Source of the DNA: Haematospirillum sp. H4485
Lineage (GTDB): Bacteria > Pseudomonadota > Alphaproteobacteria > Rhodospirillales > Rhodospirillaceae
DNA length: 64,000 nt
Reading direction: 5' to 3'
Assembly: GCF_012102745.1 (NCBI RefSeq)
Contig: NZ_JAAVSY010000014.1
Coordinates: 1 to 64,000, forward strand
Shown here: positions 53,101-61,111 of the stretch, one piece after another
How the letters are laid out: each line of letters starts with the position of its first letter
Position numbering within the stretch: position 1 is the first letter of the stretch
Program-made: the position numbers and the translations under genes
Notes under the pieces: generated by a model
Told to the model about the DNA's origin: nothing
The model's database searches: none
Seen by the model: the letters and a program-made list of their open reading frames with translations, nothing else

Positions 53101-55457
53101 CGGGGCAACCTCTTCTGGATCCGTATGGTTGGGAAGGTATATTCTCTGCGGCAGGCTGGCCGGTTGTCCGTGCTGTCCCCTTGTTAACACATGCAGATAT
53201 GCATCCCGGTGTACACGTTCTTGCCGCATGTTCACCGACATCGGCCCGTGGCTTTACGGTCAACGTGTTGCAGGATTACCTGTCGGAGCGGGTGCCGGTT
53301 TACATGATGCCTTCCGCCTTTCTTCTTCTTGATTCTGTTCCCCTGTCATCAAACGGCAAGGTGGATCGTCAGGCTCTGCCCAAACCGGCCGGAGCCGGTA
53401 TGCGTCGCCGTTCCTCTTCGCTTGTGACCGCGACCGAGCAGAAATTGGCTGTCCTGTGGCGCGAGGTTCTGGGTGTTGAGGGGCTTGGGCGGGAAGACAG
53501 CTTTTTCGATCTGGGCGGGGACAGCCTGACCGCCGTTCGTCTGGTCGAGCGGGTTCGTAGCGAGCTGGAAAAGGATATCCGAGTACGGGATGTCTTTGAT
53601 GCCCCGGTTCTTGCTGCGTTTGCCACCCGAATTGATGCGGCTGAGTCCTGCGAGGAAGAGGCCCTGCCAGCATTGGTCCCGGCGCCTCAGGATCGTTTTC
53701 GTCCGTTTGCCTTGACGGACGTTCAGGAGGCCTATTGGGTTGGGCGCCAGATCAGCGGCATTTCAACTTGGTTGTACCTTGAGATCGACGTGGATGATGT
53801 GGATCCCGCTCAGCTCTCCGTGGCCTGGAACCGGTTAGTGCATTGTCATGACATGCTGCGTGCCGTGGTCGATGAGGATGGCCAACAGCGGGTCCTTGAA
53901 ACAGTCCCTGATTACGCGATGCCTATAATCGATGGACGAACACTGTCTCTGCCGGCCTGCGAGCAGCATACGCTGGCCTGGCGGCAGGCTATGTCACATC
54001 AGGTTCGGCCCACAGAACAATGGCCCCTGTTTGATATCAGGGTAATCCAGACAGCAGAAAGTCTGGTCCGGATCTTTTTTGGAATTGACAACATTATTTG
54101 CGACGGTCGCAGCATACAGATGCTGTTGCGTATGTGGTTGTCTCTGGCCCGCATGGATGATCCGTGCACAGCGCCCTTGTCTGTCCCTGGTCTGTCATTC
54201 CGTGACTATCTGTGTGCTGTCGAAGGTATACAGGGGTCGGGACGGTGGCGCCGTTCCCTCGCATGGTGGCTACAGCGCATGGAGCATCTGCCACCAGCGC
54301 CGGAGCTTCCCTTGGCCATGGATCCGGATTGTATTGAAAAGCCGACGTTTGAACGCCGTGAAGGACGTCTGTCTCCCGAACAATGGGCTGCCCTGCGTGC
54401 GCATGCCACAGCAGCCGGGGTTACGCCCAATGCTGTTCTGCTCTCGGCCTATGGCCTGATTCTGGGGGCCTTCAGTTCCCGCCGTGACCTGACCCTGAAC
54501 CTGACTCTGTTCAATCGTCTTCCTCTGCACTCTGATGTTGATCAGTTGATCGGCGATTTTACATCACTGGTGCTGCTGGCCCTTGATCCCGATCCACAGC
54601 AGACTTTTGCTGATTCAGTGCGGGCCGTGCAGGCGCGTTTGTGGGATGATATCGGGCATATGCAGGTCTCGGCTGTTCGTGTTCTGCGCGATTATGCACG
54701 TCACCATGGACTGAAACAGGCTCCGACATTCCCGGTGGTGTTTACCAGCGGGCTTGGTGCTGGCTCTTCTACTGGCGAGGACAATCTGCCCGGGCGCTTT
54801 GGGTTCGGCATTACCCAGACGCCGCAGACATGGCTGGACCATCAGGTCCTTGAAAAAGATGGCGGGCTGTTCTTCAACTGGGACTCTGTCCAGGGCCTGT
54901 TCCCCGAAGGGCTTCTGGATGAAGCCTTTGCAGCATACAGCCGTTTTCTTCGGTCCCTGTCGGATGCGGCCCCATGGCAGCGCCCACCATCCAGTGGATA
55001 TGTACCGGAGAATAACTTCGATCGCTTCCAACATACCCCTGTAGGGCGTGTTCCGCAGTGTCACGTGATGGCATCCGCATCGGCAGACAAGGATAGAGCC
55101 GATGTGGAGAAAGAGCTGTCTGCCCTGGTGCAATCTGTCGGCAATTTAGTTTCCGCCCCACCCCGTGACCGGACATTCTTTGAAATTGGTCTGGGCTCCC
55201 TGACTTTGGTGCGTTTGCATCAGGCCATTCGCCGGACCATGGGTCTGGAATGCCGGGTTGTTGACCTGTTCCGCCACCCGACGCTTTCCGCTCTTGCTGC
55301 TCATCTGGTGACCCTTCGCTCTGCCAGCCAAGGAAGCAAAGGTAGCACCCGTTCCGGGACACTTGCCGCTGTCGCACAGGCAGACACCAGCCTGCGGCGT
55401 GCCCGTCGCCGTGATCTGAAAGCCAAAGTTCATTCTTCCATGGAGCCTGCCCAATGA
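44154..55457 (+). CDS. Hybrid megasynthase: FAAL-ACP-KS-AT-ACP-Cy-A-PCP-Cy-PCP
   Basis: 3767 residues. FAAL about 1-590 (Y-T-S-G-S-T-G-D-P-K-G near 177) activates a fatty acid as acyl-AMP; ACP Ser630; KS about 690-1115 with Cys856; AT with G-H-S1299-V-G and H-A-F-H (malonyl type); ACP Ser1651. No KR, DH or ER sits between AT and ACP. Cy1 with D1847-x4-D1852-x2-S1855; A domain (Y-T-S-G-S-T-G near 2335) with the cysteine code (F-D-L-S-V-Y, W-N-S-V-P, L-S-G-D-W, A-S-I-W); inserted MT-like/E-like domain near 2850 with a degenerate G-A-R-G-G; A10 near 3070; PCP Ser3124; Cy2 D3312-x4-D3317-x2-S3320; PCP Ser3682 in G-L-G-S. The Cy-A-PCP-Cy-PCP half equals HMWP2 of yersiniabactin, where one A domain loads both PCPs. 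A bis-thiazoline on a ketide-extended fatty acyl chain is expected. Confidence 0.92.
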   Translation: MSVSRSEHIACASSLVEVLEANARSHPDHEIATFMILDGSGDTFSRHHLSLKARALASALQQTCKPGDRALLLFPSGADYVIGLLGCLYAGVIAVPVNLPGSARVSRVLPKVVPIARDCQPGFLLTTRHIAQDSAEALDQLCRTVGCKVLVTDAGLPDPEAWVCPDVSPDTVAFLQYTSGSTGDPKGVVNTHAGLLVNSAFICRANGLQQHDSVTATWLPLFHDMGLIMGVLAPLLHGARSVVMPPAMFTRDPLTWLETATRFSATVLPGPAFGFRACLDALTPERLSALDLSRVEVAVPAAEPVDPLMLDAFIEAFAPAGLRREAVRPGYGLAEATLMVSGCTMHDGPVTRWFDVEALEQNRVVSGTPQGKGSRAYVSCGSDFDGQDIQIVDPETRMPVTEDRVGEIWVSGPSVAAGYWNKSDPDGEVFGAVLNVREDHPLAGNRYLRTGDLGILYEGRLYITGRLKDVMIFHGRCHYPNDIEKTVSDFDPRLVPGGGAAFSIQTESGEALVVVQEALRKGDLPALMEQVRQDIGRQHGIPVHAITFIRKGTLLRTTSGKVRRKAVRQAWLDGNVVSLHSRLFADTAPEGMGGVSLRHMVQQLVARALGDVDPRALDPKTGFFDLGLDSVTALDVIGRLEKTLGLRLPDTLLFSNPNMDALVAWLEGKRDPQPDPAPVRPLLSPAGSAEPIAVIGIGLMMPTGTGTNSESPAEFLTFLLDGGDAVRSVPQGRYDVDLPIPGCGAFLENIDGFDAGFFGVSPREAISIDPQHRHLLEVSWHALEDAGLDPVSLKGSDTGVFVGISGSEYAHLPFLSGDADCFDVHYAPGISTAAAAGRLSYVLGLEGPALSLDTACSASMVAVHLACQGLRAGECSLALAAGVKVQIMPEIDLALHKAGMLAPDGRCKTFDKDADGYVRGEGCAVLVLKPLSHALADGNRVRAVIRQSVVRQDGARAGLTVPDGHAQEAMIRQVLRRSGLSPDAIDYVELHGTGTRLGDPIEFNALSRIFGADGNRSTPLLMGSVKTNIGHLEAAAGIAGLVKTILALESGVLPPHGNLQTVNPAIALQDIPARLPAQPEPWPDRAGEAPRRALVSSFGFTGAIACAVLESAPAQHDGATSAPEPDRPAWMLALSASSPHALEVLSHRYAERVASAGIPLAPLLNGAHRCRSHLPIRRAVVGRNRDELVQALSSAPGQSRRCLAAPRIGFVFSGQSTQYPGMTRGLYAFEPRFRSALDEVSAALEPCLGFPVTELLFAESDTRLGQTQYDQPALFAVGYALARMWIDLGVQPDFIIGHSVGEFQAAVIAGILPLHQAARLVVERGRLMQALPAGGVMAALRMKPDEATDLLLQADSPTLAIAAINGPEDVVIGGDDKALRSFLKPLEECGLSVRMLDVSHAFHTPLMDPVLDHLEQAASGLQAAEPRIPMWSTVDCSYVDPERMGSGAYWREHARHPVAFLPAVQAAVAHGCSVLLEIGPAAVLTPLIRRTLVAMALEEMPVSLPSLRRDACDAVTILEALARLYEAGVNPDWSVVSRGPVLPPEHLPLYPFERRPYWMPARRVYQGVSTEEQHIDVRDVATARTGSDLAYRLPPVAASGQDLATALASMGPEQHASGMLDLVTHLLSRILRIEPQRLLPGQDLLSIGLDSILAMEFVRSVNQLLAISCALRPVFETPTPDAISRYLCTLMMQARETPREHDADLVPDVPNRYQPFPLTELQYAYWAGRSQAFAMGNIACHAYLETESAILDPRCLENAWNVLIQRHDALRLVIDADGRQRILPDVPRYHVPVVDMSGADGASAETHVQAWRDEMEHQILSTESWPLFDVRVTRMPGGKIRLHLSIDMLIIDATSSQIVWDELEVLCRHGANPDHAGLLPLSLSFRDYVLARQHRQDFLAERDAARAWWTNRLDALPPAPDLPLAVDPATITNPVFVRHSARLQAGFWSVIKDQAALSGITPAALLVSAFADVLAAWSASSRFTLNLTIFDRRLWHPDVPRLVGDFTSVVLLGIDRDGRSAFIDNARTLFADMMEALEHRAYSAVDVLRDMARNRDQRKMLMPVVFTSQLGTIPPSQSNRADSVLGDLVRAVTQTPQVWIDQQVSEAADGSLVINWDMVDALFPEGMPRAMFEAYCALLERLGQDRQAWLHPVGPLLPHEQRQVRAVVNNTHAPIPEGLLHEPFFRKARENPDQIALVGGDDTTWSYGELAAWSARIAHAVRGALAQPVHGQRVAVLMEKGPEQVAAVLGILAAGHTYVPIDPAWPDLRVSGILDSADISVLLAQSWRHTELAGRFGEGSGRHVLDVSEAALFRYPDTVPEPAAIHPEDAAYIIYTSGSTGVPKGVVIDHRGPLNTVIDVNNRFGVTCKDRVFGLSSLSFDLSVYDIFGTFASGATLVLPHEDDRRDPARWSRLCRQHGVTVWNSVPALLDMLLTEADLVAVGGLQVVMLSGDWVPLSLPERLRTLSPDVRLVCMGGATEASIWSNWFLVDQVEPHWRSVPYGYPLSNQGYRILDSGLNDRPDWVPGDLYITGIGLAKEYAGDPEKTAVSFPCHPDDGTRLYRTGDMARYWPDGVIEFLGRKDHQVKIAGHRIETGEIEAALLSHPAVRDAVVDALGQDGEIKRLVAWFTVDPAHMDAAPCFLPDLSRDPDAVREEHEQVVSGLHAIADRSIPGQTPATYEALWTLMTEVARQCVRDTLLAAGLFAQPGSCLARDDVFHALLCDKRFTSVATGWLAVLLDTGELVVQDDVLLAPSGLQNRSWDDLANEARHVGFPARILASLKQGSGMRLSVLRGEEDPLALFYGADDVLSPEYLARLDPLYERGLAAVHAVLADRAGQATSEQPLRVLEIGARGGLATRQILEGLGNTLHYTVTDTSRLFLDRARQVLDAVNGPAIDFSLLDPDQDPVFQGFPLHGFDVVIACNALHRSRNIPRLLGFLSRLLVPGGLVLAPEITRSSPLQGVTVALLEEGYRHLEDQRQQAGQPLLDPYGWEGIFSAAGWPVVRAVPLLTHADMHPGVHVLAACSPTSARGFTVNVLQDYLSERVPVYMMPSAFLLLDSVPLSSNGKVDRQALPKPAGAGMRRRSSSLVTATEQKLAVLWREVLGVEGLGREDSFFDLGGDSLTAVRLVERVRSELEKDIRVRDVFDAPVLAAFATRIDAAESCEEEALPALVPAPQDRFRPFALTDVQEAYWVGRQISGISTWLYLEIDVDDVDPAQLSVAWNRLVHCHDMLRAVVDEDGQQRVLETVPDYAMPIIDGRTLSLPACEQHTLAWRQAMSHQVRPTEQWPLFDIRVIQTAESLVRIFFGIDNIICDGRSIQMLLRMWLSLARMDDPCTAPLSVPGLSFRDYLCAVEGIQGSGRWRRSLAWWLQRMEHLPPAPELPLAMDPDCIEKPTFERREGRLSPEQWAALRAHATAAGVTPNAVLLSAYGLILGAFSSRRDLTLNLTLFNRLPLHSDVDQLIGDFTSLVLLALDPDPQQTFADSVRAVQARLWDDIGHMQVSAVRVLRDYARHHGLKQAPTFPVVFTSGLGAGSSTGEDNLPGRFGFGITQTPQTWLDHQVLEKDGGLFFNWDSVQGLFPEGLLDEAFAAYSRFLRSLSDAAPWQRPPSSGYVPENNFDRFQHTPVGRVPQCHVMASASADKDRADVEKELSALVQSVGNLVSAPPRDRTFFEIGLGSLTLVRLHQAIRRTMGLECRVVDLFRHPTLSALAAHLVTLRSASQGSKGSTRSGTLAAVAQADTSLRRARRRDLKAKVHSSMEPAQ

Positions 55458-58400
55458 GCCGTCCCGTCTCTGATTGCCCTGAAAAGACCTTGCGTGACCG
55501 TGACTATGGCTCCTGCCAACCTGTGGCTGTCATTGGTGCTGCGTGCCGTTTCCAGGATTCCCCGACCCCCGTGGCTTACTGGCGGAATCTGGCTGATGGG
55601 CGCCTGTTGTCCAGAATCTTGACCGAAGAGGAACTGGACCAAGCCGGCATTCCAGAGTCTATACGGCAGAATCCTGATTTTGTGCCGATGGCATCGGTTG
55701 TGCCACGTGCCGCGCACTTTGATGCAGCTTTCTTTGGTTTCTCTCCGCAGGAAGCTGAAAGCATCGATCCGCAGCAACGCTTGTTCCTGACTTTGGCGTG
55801 GGAAGCCCTGGACAGCGCTGGTTATGCCGGACAGGCCCGGGGCATGAACATTGGTGTCTTCGGTGCAACACGTATGGGGACCTATCGTCTGTGGACCCGT
55901 GCCGATACGGTTGGTATCGGGGCCCCGCGGACCTTGCAGGCCCTGATTGGTAACGACAAGGATTACCTGGCCTCGCGTGTTGCCTATCGCCTGGGATTGA
56001 CCGGGCCGGCTGTGACCGTGCAGACGGCTTGCTCCAGTTCCCTGGTTGCCGTCCACACTGCTTGCGAACAGATCCGCAATGGCGAGTGTGCCATGGCTCT
56101 GGCCGGAGGGGTGGCGCTGACCTTCCCTCAGGAAAGTGGTTACCTGTTCCACGAGGGAATGATCTTCTCGCCGGATGGTCGGTGTCGGCCTTATGACGCC
56201 AATGCCCAAGGAACAAGTATTGGCAATGGTGCCGGTGTGGTCCTGCTCAAGCTTCTGGACGATGCGGTGGCCGATGGAGATCCGGTGCTGGCCGTGATAC
56301 GGGGGTCGGCCGTCAACAATGATGGCGCGGCAAAAACAGGGTATACGGCACCATCGGTGGATGGTCAGGTTGCTGTCATCCGCGAGGCCCTTGGCATGGC
56401 CGAGGTAGATGCAGGCAGCATTACCCTGCTGGAAGGACACGGTACGGCCACGCCTTTGGGTGATCCGATCGAGGTTGAGGCCCTGACAACAGCGTTTCGT
56501 GCGGATACGGACGCAAGGAGCTTTTGTGCTCTTGGTTCTGTCAAGGCCAACCTTGGTCATTGTGATACCGCAGCCGGAATCGCTTCGCTGCTGAAGGCCG
56601 TCATGGCCCTGCATTATCGACAAATTCCTCCTGTGCCTGGCTATGAAGCACCCAATCCCCATATCGATTTTGCTGCTTCGCCTTTCCATGTTCCCGTCAC
56701 ACTTGCCCCTTGGGAGAAAAAGGGGAATTGCCCACGGCGTGCTGGCGTCAGTTCTTTCGGAATCGGGGGGACCAACTGCCATATCGTGCTGGAAGAGGCG
56801 CCGGAGCCGGTTGCCGGGTCTCCCGTGGTGTCTTTCCCGACAGGGGTACCTGTTCTCGTGCTGTCGGCAACTGGCCCCGATGCCTTGCGGCACACAGCAG
56901 CCCGCTGGGCAGATGATCTGTCCGATCTTCAGGAAAACCGGTTGCCTGCCTTGCTGCGTACTGCGGCGGCAAGACCTGTTCTTCCCTGGCGTCTTTCCCT
57001 GTCGGCACCGGATGTCATAGGACTGGCGGAGAATCTGGATCATGTTGCCGCAGGAGATACGGTACCCGGAATGACCCTGCTCCACCAACAGCCAGAATCA
57101 ATCGCACAGGTCATACTTCTGTTTGCGGGAGATCCTGCCCAGTGTCTGTCCCATGGCCGTTCCCTCTATGAGAGCAATGCCACATTCCGCCGGGCGTTTG
57201 ATAGTCTGGCTAGCCTGCTTTCTGCGGGACATGCTGGATCTGACCTACTCTCTGTAGCAGGGCATGCCGATGTCGCCACACTTTTGGTAACCGGTGTTGC
57301 TGTGCATATTGCCTTGGCGGAAGTCTGGTTGGGGGCAGGACTCAAGCCGGACCAGATTATTGCGTGTGGTCCATCGGCTCTGGCTGCTGCGGCTGTCGCG
57401 GGCGTCCTGTCACACGAAGACGCACTGTCTTTGGCCGCCTTGTGGGCCAGACAGCAGGCGGCATCACCGGATAGTGCCTTGCAGCCCATTCATGTATTAC
57501 CGGAGGCCGTACCTTTCCGGTTGATTGTCGGTGAGACTTTGGTCAGTGCCAACGCAGACCGCATGCAGGAGACGTTGCTTGCAAACATGCAGGTTCCCCT
57601 GCGTCTTCCTGATCTGTCCTCTGGGGCGGGAGTGCGTGCCATCGTCAGTGTTGGTATTGTGGAAAGCCGGGTAACAGACAAGGATCTATGGCTTGAGTCC
57701 TGTCTACCGGATGTGCCGGCTAACCTGAGTGTGGGGGCAGCCCTTGGTATGGCTCTTCAGGCCGGTCTGGGCGTTCCTCCGGAAGCTGTAACAGGAGAAG
57801 GGGAAGGAAAGGTCTGGTTAACGCCACGGGCCTTGCAAGAGCAGCCATTCTGGTCGCCCGAGCCTCCTCTTGCCACGTTGTCAGACCATGATGAGGATGG
57901 TACGGGGTGGTCTGCTGCCTTGTCTGCGGCGCGGGCAGAGGCCATGCGGGCCGACCTTGATATCACCACATTGCAGCAAGACGAGCACTATGCTGAAGTG
58001 CTACATGCTGTGTATGTAGGGCAGGCCCTGCAAGCGCTGGGTTGTTTTGAAAACCCGGATCAACAGCGCACTGTTGCCGATATCCTGCGGACAACAGCCA
58101 TCAAGCCAAAGTTCAGGCAACTTGTTGCCCGTTTGCTGCGTGACCTTGCTGCTATTGGCGTACTGCGCAAAGAAGGCAAGATTTATACGGGCTTTACACC
58201 ACTACCTCCGGATCAGATCCTTCCTGCTCTTGAGGCTCTGCGGCAGAGAGGTGACGAACGACTTGCAGCAGTGATCAAGCGGGGTGGGACGGCTTTTGCA
58301 GATATGCTGTCCGGGCGGGTTGATCCTGTTTCGGTGATTTTCCCTGATGGGTCATCGGATGATGTGGCCGCCATGTATCGGCACAGCGCCCAATCTCGTC

Positions 58401-61111
58401 TGTTGAACGCAATTGTTGCCAAGGCCGTTGCAGCGCTGGCTGTCAAGCGTACTGCCCCCTTGTCCATTCTGGAAATCGGAGCCGGGACAGGGGGAACAAC
58501 GTGGGATGTTGTTCATGCCCTGCCGGCTGACCGTGTGGAGCGTTATATCTTCACGGATCTTGGCTCTTTGTTTTTGTCACGTGCACGTACGACGTTTGCG
58601 GCTTTTCCCTTCATGGATTACCGCTCCTTTGATATGGAGAAGGACCCGCACGATCAAGGTATCCCGGCACAGAGCCTGGATCTTGTGATTGCTGCCAATG
58701 TGCTGCACAACGCGTCGGACTTGGATGCCTTGATGAAGCGTCTGGCAGGTTGCCTGCGTCCCGGCGGCGTGGTGATCATGCGTGAAATCACACAGCATCG
58801 TAAGTTGTTCGACTTTGTTTTTGGTCCCCTTGTTCCCAATCTGGATGATATCGACAGCCGGGACGGTAATGTCTTTGCATCTGTGGAACGCTGGCGGGCT
58901 GCGGCCTTGTCTGCTGGTTTTGCTGTGCTGGATGCTGTCCCTGACGGCAATGTTCTGGCTGATGCCCTGCACGAACATGTTTTGTTGTGTCGTATGTCGG
59001 GACAGCCTGCTGTTCTGTCGCATACACCAGCAATCCCTGATCCCGGTGAAATGCCCCGGACTGTATCGACCGGTGATCTGATCGAAATACTGTGGGATAC
59101 CGCAGAACAGGCCGGTCTTCCAACCCTTGCCATGGAAGATATTTCCCTGGATCTGCATGCATTGCCTTGTCCCGTACAGGGGTATGTTTCCGGCAAGGAG
59201 ATTATTTTGCTTTCGTGCTGTGGAACCAATCGGGTCGGCTATGCCCGTGTCGGGACCGCTGGAACTATTCATATACCGGAGCATGGTCAGTCCAGGGATC
59301 TATCCGGGCGGATGGCAGACATGATTTGCCCGGGTGTTGTGGACGGTCGCATCCATATCCAACGCCTGCAACGCCGCCCCGGTTCTGTTGTGCGTACTCT
59401 TGACCATGATGGGTACGGGGTCGGCCTTGATACAGCCGCTTGTCCTGTACTTGAGTGGTTTGGTCTTCACCACGACGATAGGCCCCGTACAGAAGGCTAT
59501 CTGTACCGTCTGCGTCCTGTTTCCATGCAACATCTTGATCATTCAGGATCACTGCCAGATCTTCTTTTGTGTGTGGGTCCAGCAGACGGTTTGTCAGGGC
59601 TTGACCAAGCTCCTGTCATGGTGCCATGCCCTGTATCCGATGATGATCCGTTCGCGGGTCTTGCCGCGTCAGTCCTTGCCCTGCGGGATCATGTTGTCTC
59701 TGCCCAAAAGGGTAACGGAGAGGTTGCCGTAACTCTTCTGACACGTGGTGCCTTGAGCGTTACATCAACAGATGCAGTGTCCGGGGACAGCATGCAGGCA
59801 GCCTTGACAGGGTTGTTGCGGGTTACGGCGACCGAATATCCGTCTGTTACCCTGACGCTTGTGGACCGTGATCCTGCGGGGGACGATATTGCTCTGCTGA
59901 ATCAGGCATTGCGGTCTTGCCGGGGCGGGCACTTTGCCCTGCGCGAGGGTCGTGTTCTGGCCGAGAAGCTGGAGCCTGTTGCCGCAGCAATACCACCCCT
60001 TCAGCCTGTTTCCGGGGATGTGGCGGTCCTGATTGGCGGTATTTCCGAGACGGGGCTGACCATCGCCGGACGACTGGAACAGAGGGGCTACAAGGACATT
60101 ATCCTTGTCGGGCGTAACAAGCCGGGTTCCGGTTTGGCACCGGCCCTGAGAGCACTGAGGGAAAGTGGCATACGTGTTACAACGGCGGTTGCCGATGCTG
60201 GTCATCACGAGGCTCTGTCCAAGGCGCTGGACAGGGCTGTGCCTGAAGGTCGACAGATCGGGATTCTCTTGCATTTGGCCGGTGTTCTGCACGATTCTCC
60301 TGTTGCAGCCCTGACATGGGATATCCTGGAGAAAGTTCTGCACCCGAAGGTTCGTGGTGCCCTGGCTCTGGGCAAGCTCCCTAGGCGGTTGATTCCCCGC
60401 CAGACTGTTTACTTCTCTTCTGCGGCAACGGTTCTGGGACCAGCAGGGCAGGCGGCCCATGCCATGGCCAATAGCATTCTGGAACGACTGGCTTATCGCC
60501 AGACCGCCCTTGGACAGCCCACGACAGCAATATCATGGGGATTCTGGGGAGATATCCGGAAGGAAGACAGGGAAGCTCTGGCACAGACAATGGAGCGATC
60601 CGGAATGCTGGGGATGTCTTCCGCGATGGCGCTTGACCTGTTGGAGTCTGCACTGGCTTGTCCGGCCCCGGTCTATGTGGCTATGGCGGCGGACTGGAAC
60701 AAGGTTGCTAACCATGCAGAATCCTCACGGGTTCCGGCCCATCTGTCTGCTCTTGTTTCGTCCCACGTGACCGCACCGGTTCCGGACGGTACCACCAAGC
60801 CGGATGTCATAGCGTCCGAGAAAACAGATGCGCTGATGTGGTTGCGCCAGAGGCTTTCTACCTTGCTGAATCTGCCGCTTGAGCGGTTCTCCGAGGATGA
60901 GAACCTGATCCGGCTTGGTCTGGATTCCCTTATGTTCCTGGACCTGTGCCATACAATCCAGACCGAGCTGGGTATCAAGGTTACGCCCGAGGCTGCTATT
61001 GATCATCCGACAGTTGCCGGTCTGGCCGGACATATGGAGCGTCTGCTTCAGGTACATAACGGTGGGACAGTGGAACGAGCACCTGTTCCCGATATGGAGC
61101 AGGTGCCATGA
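55454..61111 (+). CDS. HMWP1-like polyketide synthase: KS-AT(degenerate)-MT-KR-ACP
   Basis: 1885 residues, coupled by ATGA to the previous gene. KS about 22-450 with Cys193 (T-A-C-S-S-S), E-G-H-G-T-A-T-P and N-L-G-H. The AT region (about 530-800) has C-G-P-S641-A-L instead of G-H-S-x-G and no A-F-H, so transacylase activity is doubtful. C-methyltransferase near 1007 (E-I-G-A-G-T-G-G-T-T). KR about 1520-1720 with a loose nucleotide motif G-G-I-S-E-T-G, S1655-S1656, but H1669 where the catalytic Tyr belongs. ACP Ser1825. Domain order is that of the first half of yersiniabactin HMWP1, which adds a malonyl unit, dimethylates and reduces it. Here loading may depend on the AT of the preceding protein, and ketoreduction may be lost. 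Confidence 0.9.
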   Translation: MSRPVSDCPEKTLRDRDYGSCQPVAVIGAACRFQDSPTPVAYWRNLADGRLLSRILTEEELDQAGIPESIRQNPDFVPMASVVPRAAHFDAAFFGFSPQEAESIDPQQRLFLTLAWEALDSAGYAGQARGMNIGVFGATRMGTYRLWTRADTVGIGAPRTLQALIGNDKDYLASRVAYRLGLTGPAVTVQTACSSSLVAVHTACEQIRNGECAMALAGGVALTFPQESGYLFHEGMIFSPDGRCRPYDANAQGTSIGNGAGVVLLKLLDDAVADGDPVLAVIRGSAVNNDGAAKTGYTAPSVDGQVAVIREALGMAEVDAGSITLLEGHGTATPLGDPIEVEALTTAFRADTDARSFCALGSVKANLGHCDTAAGIASLLKAVMALHYRQIPPVPGYEAPNPHIDFAASPFHVPVTLAPWEKKGNCPRRAGVSSFGIGGTNCHIVLEEAPEPVAGSPVVSFPTGVPVLVLSATGPDALRHTAARWADDLSDLQENRLPALLRTAAARPVLPWRLSLSAPDVIGLAENLDHVAAGDTVPGMTLLHQQPESIAQVILLFAGDPAQCLSHGRSLYESNATFRRAFDSLASLLSAGHAGSDLLSVAGHADVATLLVTGVAVHIALAEVWLGAGLKPDQIIACGPSALAAAAVAGVLSHEDALSLAALWARQQAASPDSALQPIHVLPEAVPFRLIVGETLVSANADRMQETLLANMQVPLRLPDLSSGAGVRAIVSVGIVESRVTDKDLWLESCLPDVPANLSVGAALGMALQAGLGVPPEAVTGEGEGKVWLTPRALQEQPFWSPEPPLATLSDHDEDGTGWSAALSAARAEAMRADLDITTLQQDEHYAEVLHAVYVGQALQALGCFENPDQQRTVADILRTTAIKPKFRQLVARLLRDLAAIGVLRKEGKIYTGFTPLPPDQILPALEALRQRGDERLAAVIKRGGTAFADMLSGRVDPVSVIFPDGSSDDVAAMYRHSAQSRLLNAIVAKAVAALAVKRTAPLSILEIGAGTGGTTWDVVHALPADRVERYIFTDLGSLFLSRARTTFAAFPFMDYRSFDMEKDPHDQGIPAQSLDLVIAANVLHNASDLDALMKRLAGCLRPGGVVIMREITQHRKLFDFVFGPLVPNLDDIDSRDGNVFASVERWRAAALSAGFAVLDAVPDGNVLADALHEHVLLCRMSGQPAVLSHTPAIPDPGEMPRTVSTGDLIEILWDTAEQAGLPTLAMEDISLDLHALPCPVQGYVSGKEIILLSCCGTNRVGYARVGTAGTIHIPEHGQSRDLSGRMADMICPGVVDGRIHIQRLQRRPGSVVRTLDHDGYGVGLDTAACPVLEWFGLHHDDRPRTEGYLYRLRPVSMQHLDHSGSLPDLLLCVGPADGLSGLDQAPVMVPCPVSDDDPFAGLAASVLALRDHVVSAQKGNGEVAVTLLTRGALSVTSTDAVSGDSMQAALTGLLRVTATEYPSVTLTLVDRDPAGDDIALLNQALRSCRGGHFALREGRVLAEKLEPVAAAIPPLQPVSGDVAVLIGGISETGLTIAGRLEQRGYKDIILVGRNKPGSGLAPALRALRESGIRVTTAVADAGHHEALSKALDRAVPEGRQIGILLHLAGVLHDSPVAALTWDILEKVLHPKVRGALALGKLPRRLIPRQTVYFSSAATVLGPAGQAAHAMANSILERLAYRQTALGQPTTAISWGFWGDIRKEDREALAQTMERSGMLGMSSAMALDLLESALACPAPVYVAMAADWNKVANHAESSRVPAHLSALVSSHVTAPVPDGTTKPDVIASEKTDALMWLRQRLSTLLNLPLERFSEDENLIRLGLDSLMFLDLCHTIQTELGIKVTPEAAIDHPTVAGLAGHMERLLQVHNGGTVERAPVPDMEQVP

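Noticed and set aside
55430-57088. 552-codon minus-strand open frame under the PKS
   Set aside because: Antisense shadow of the ketosynthase; composition and residues show no protein-like pattern.
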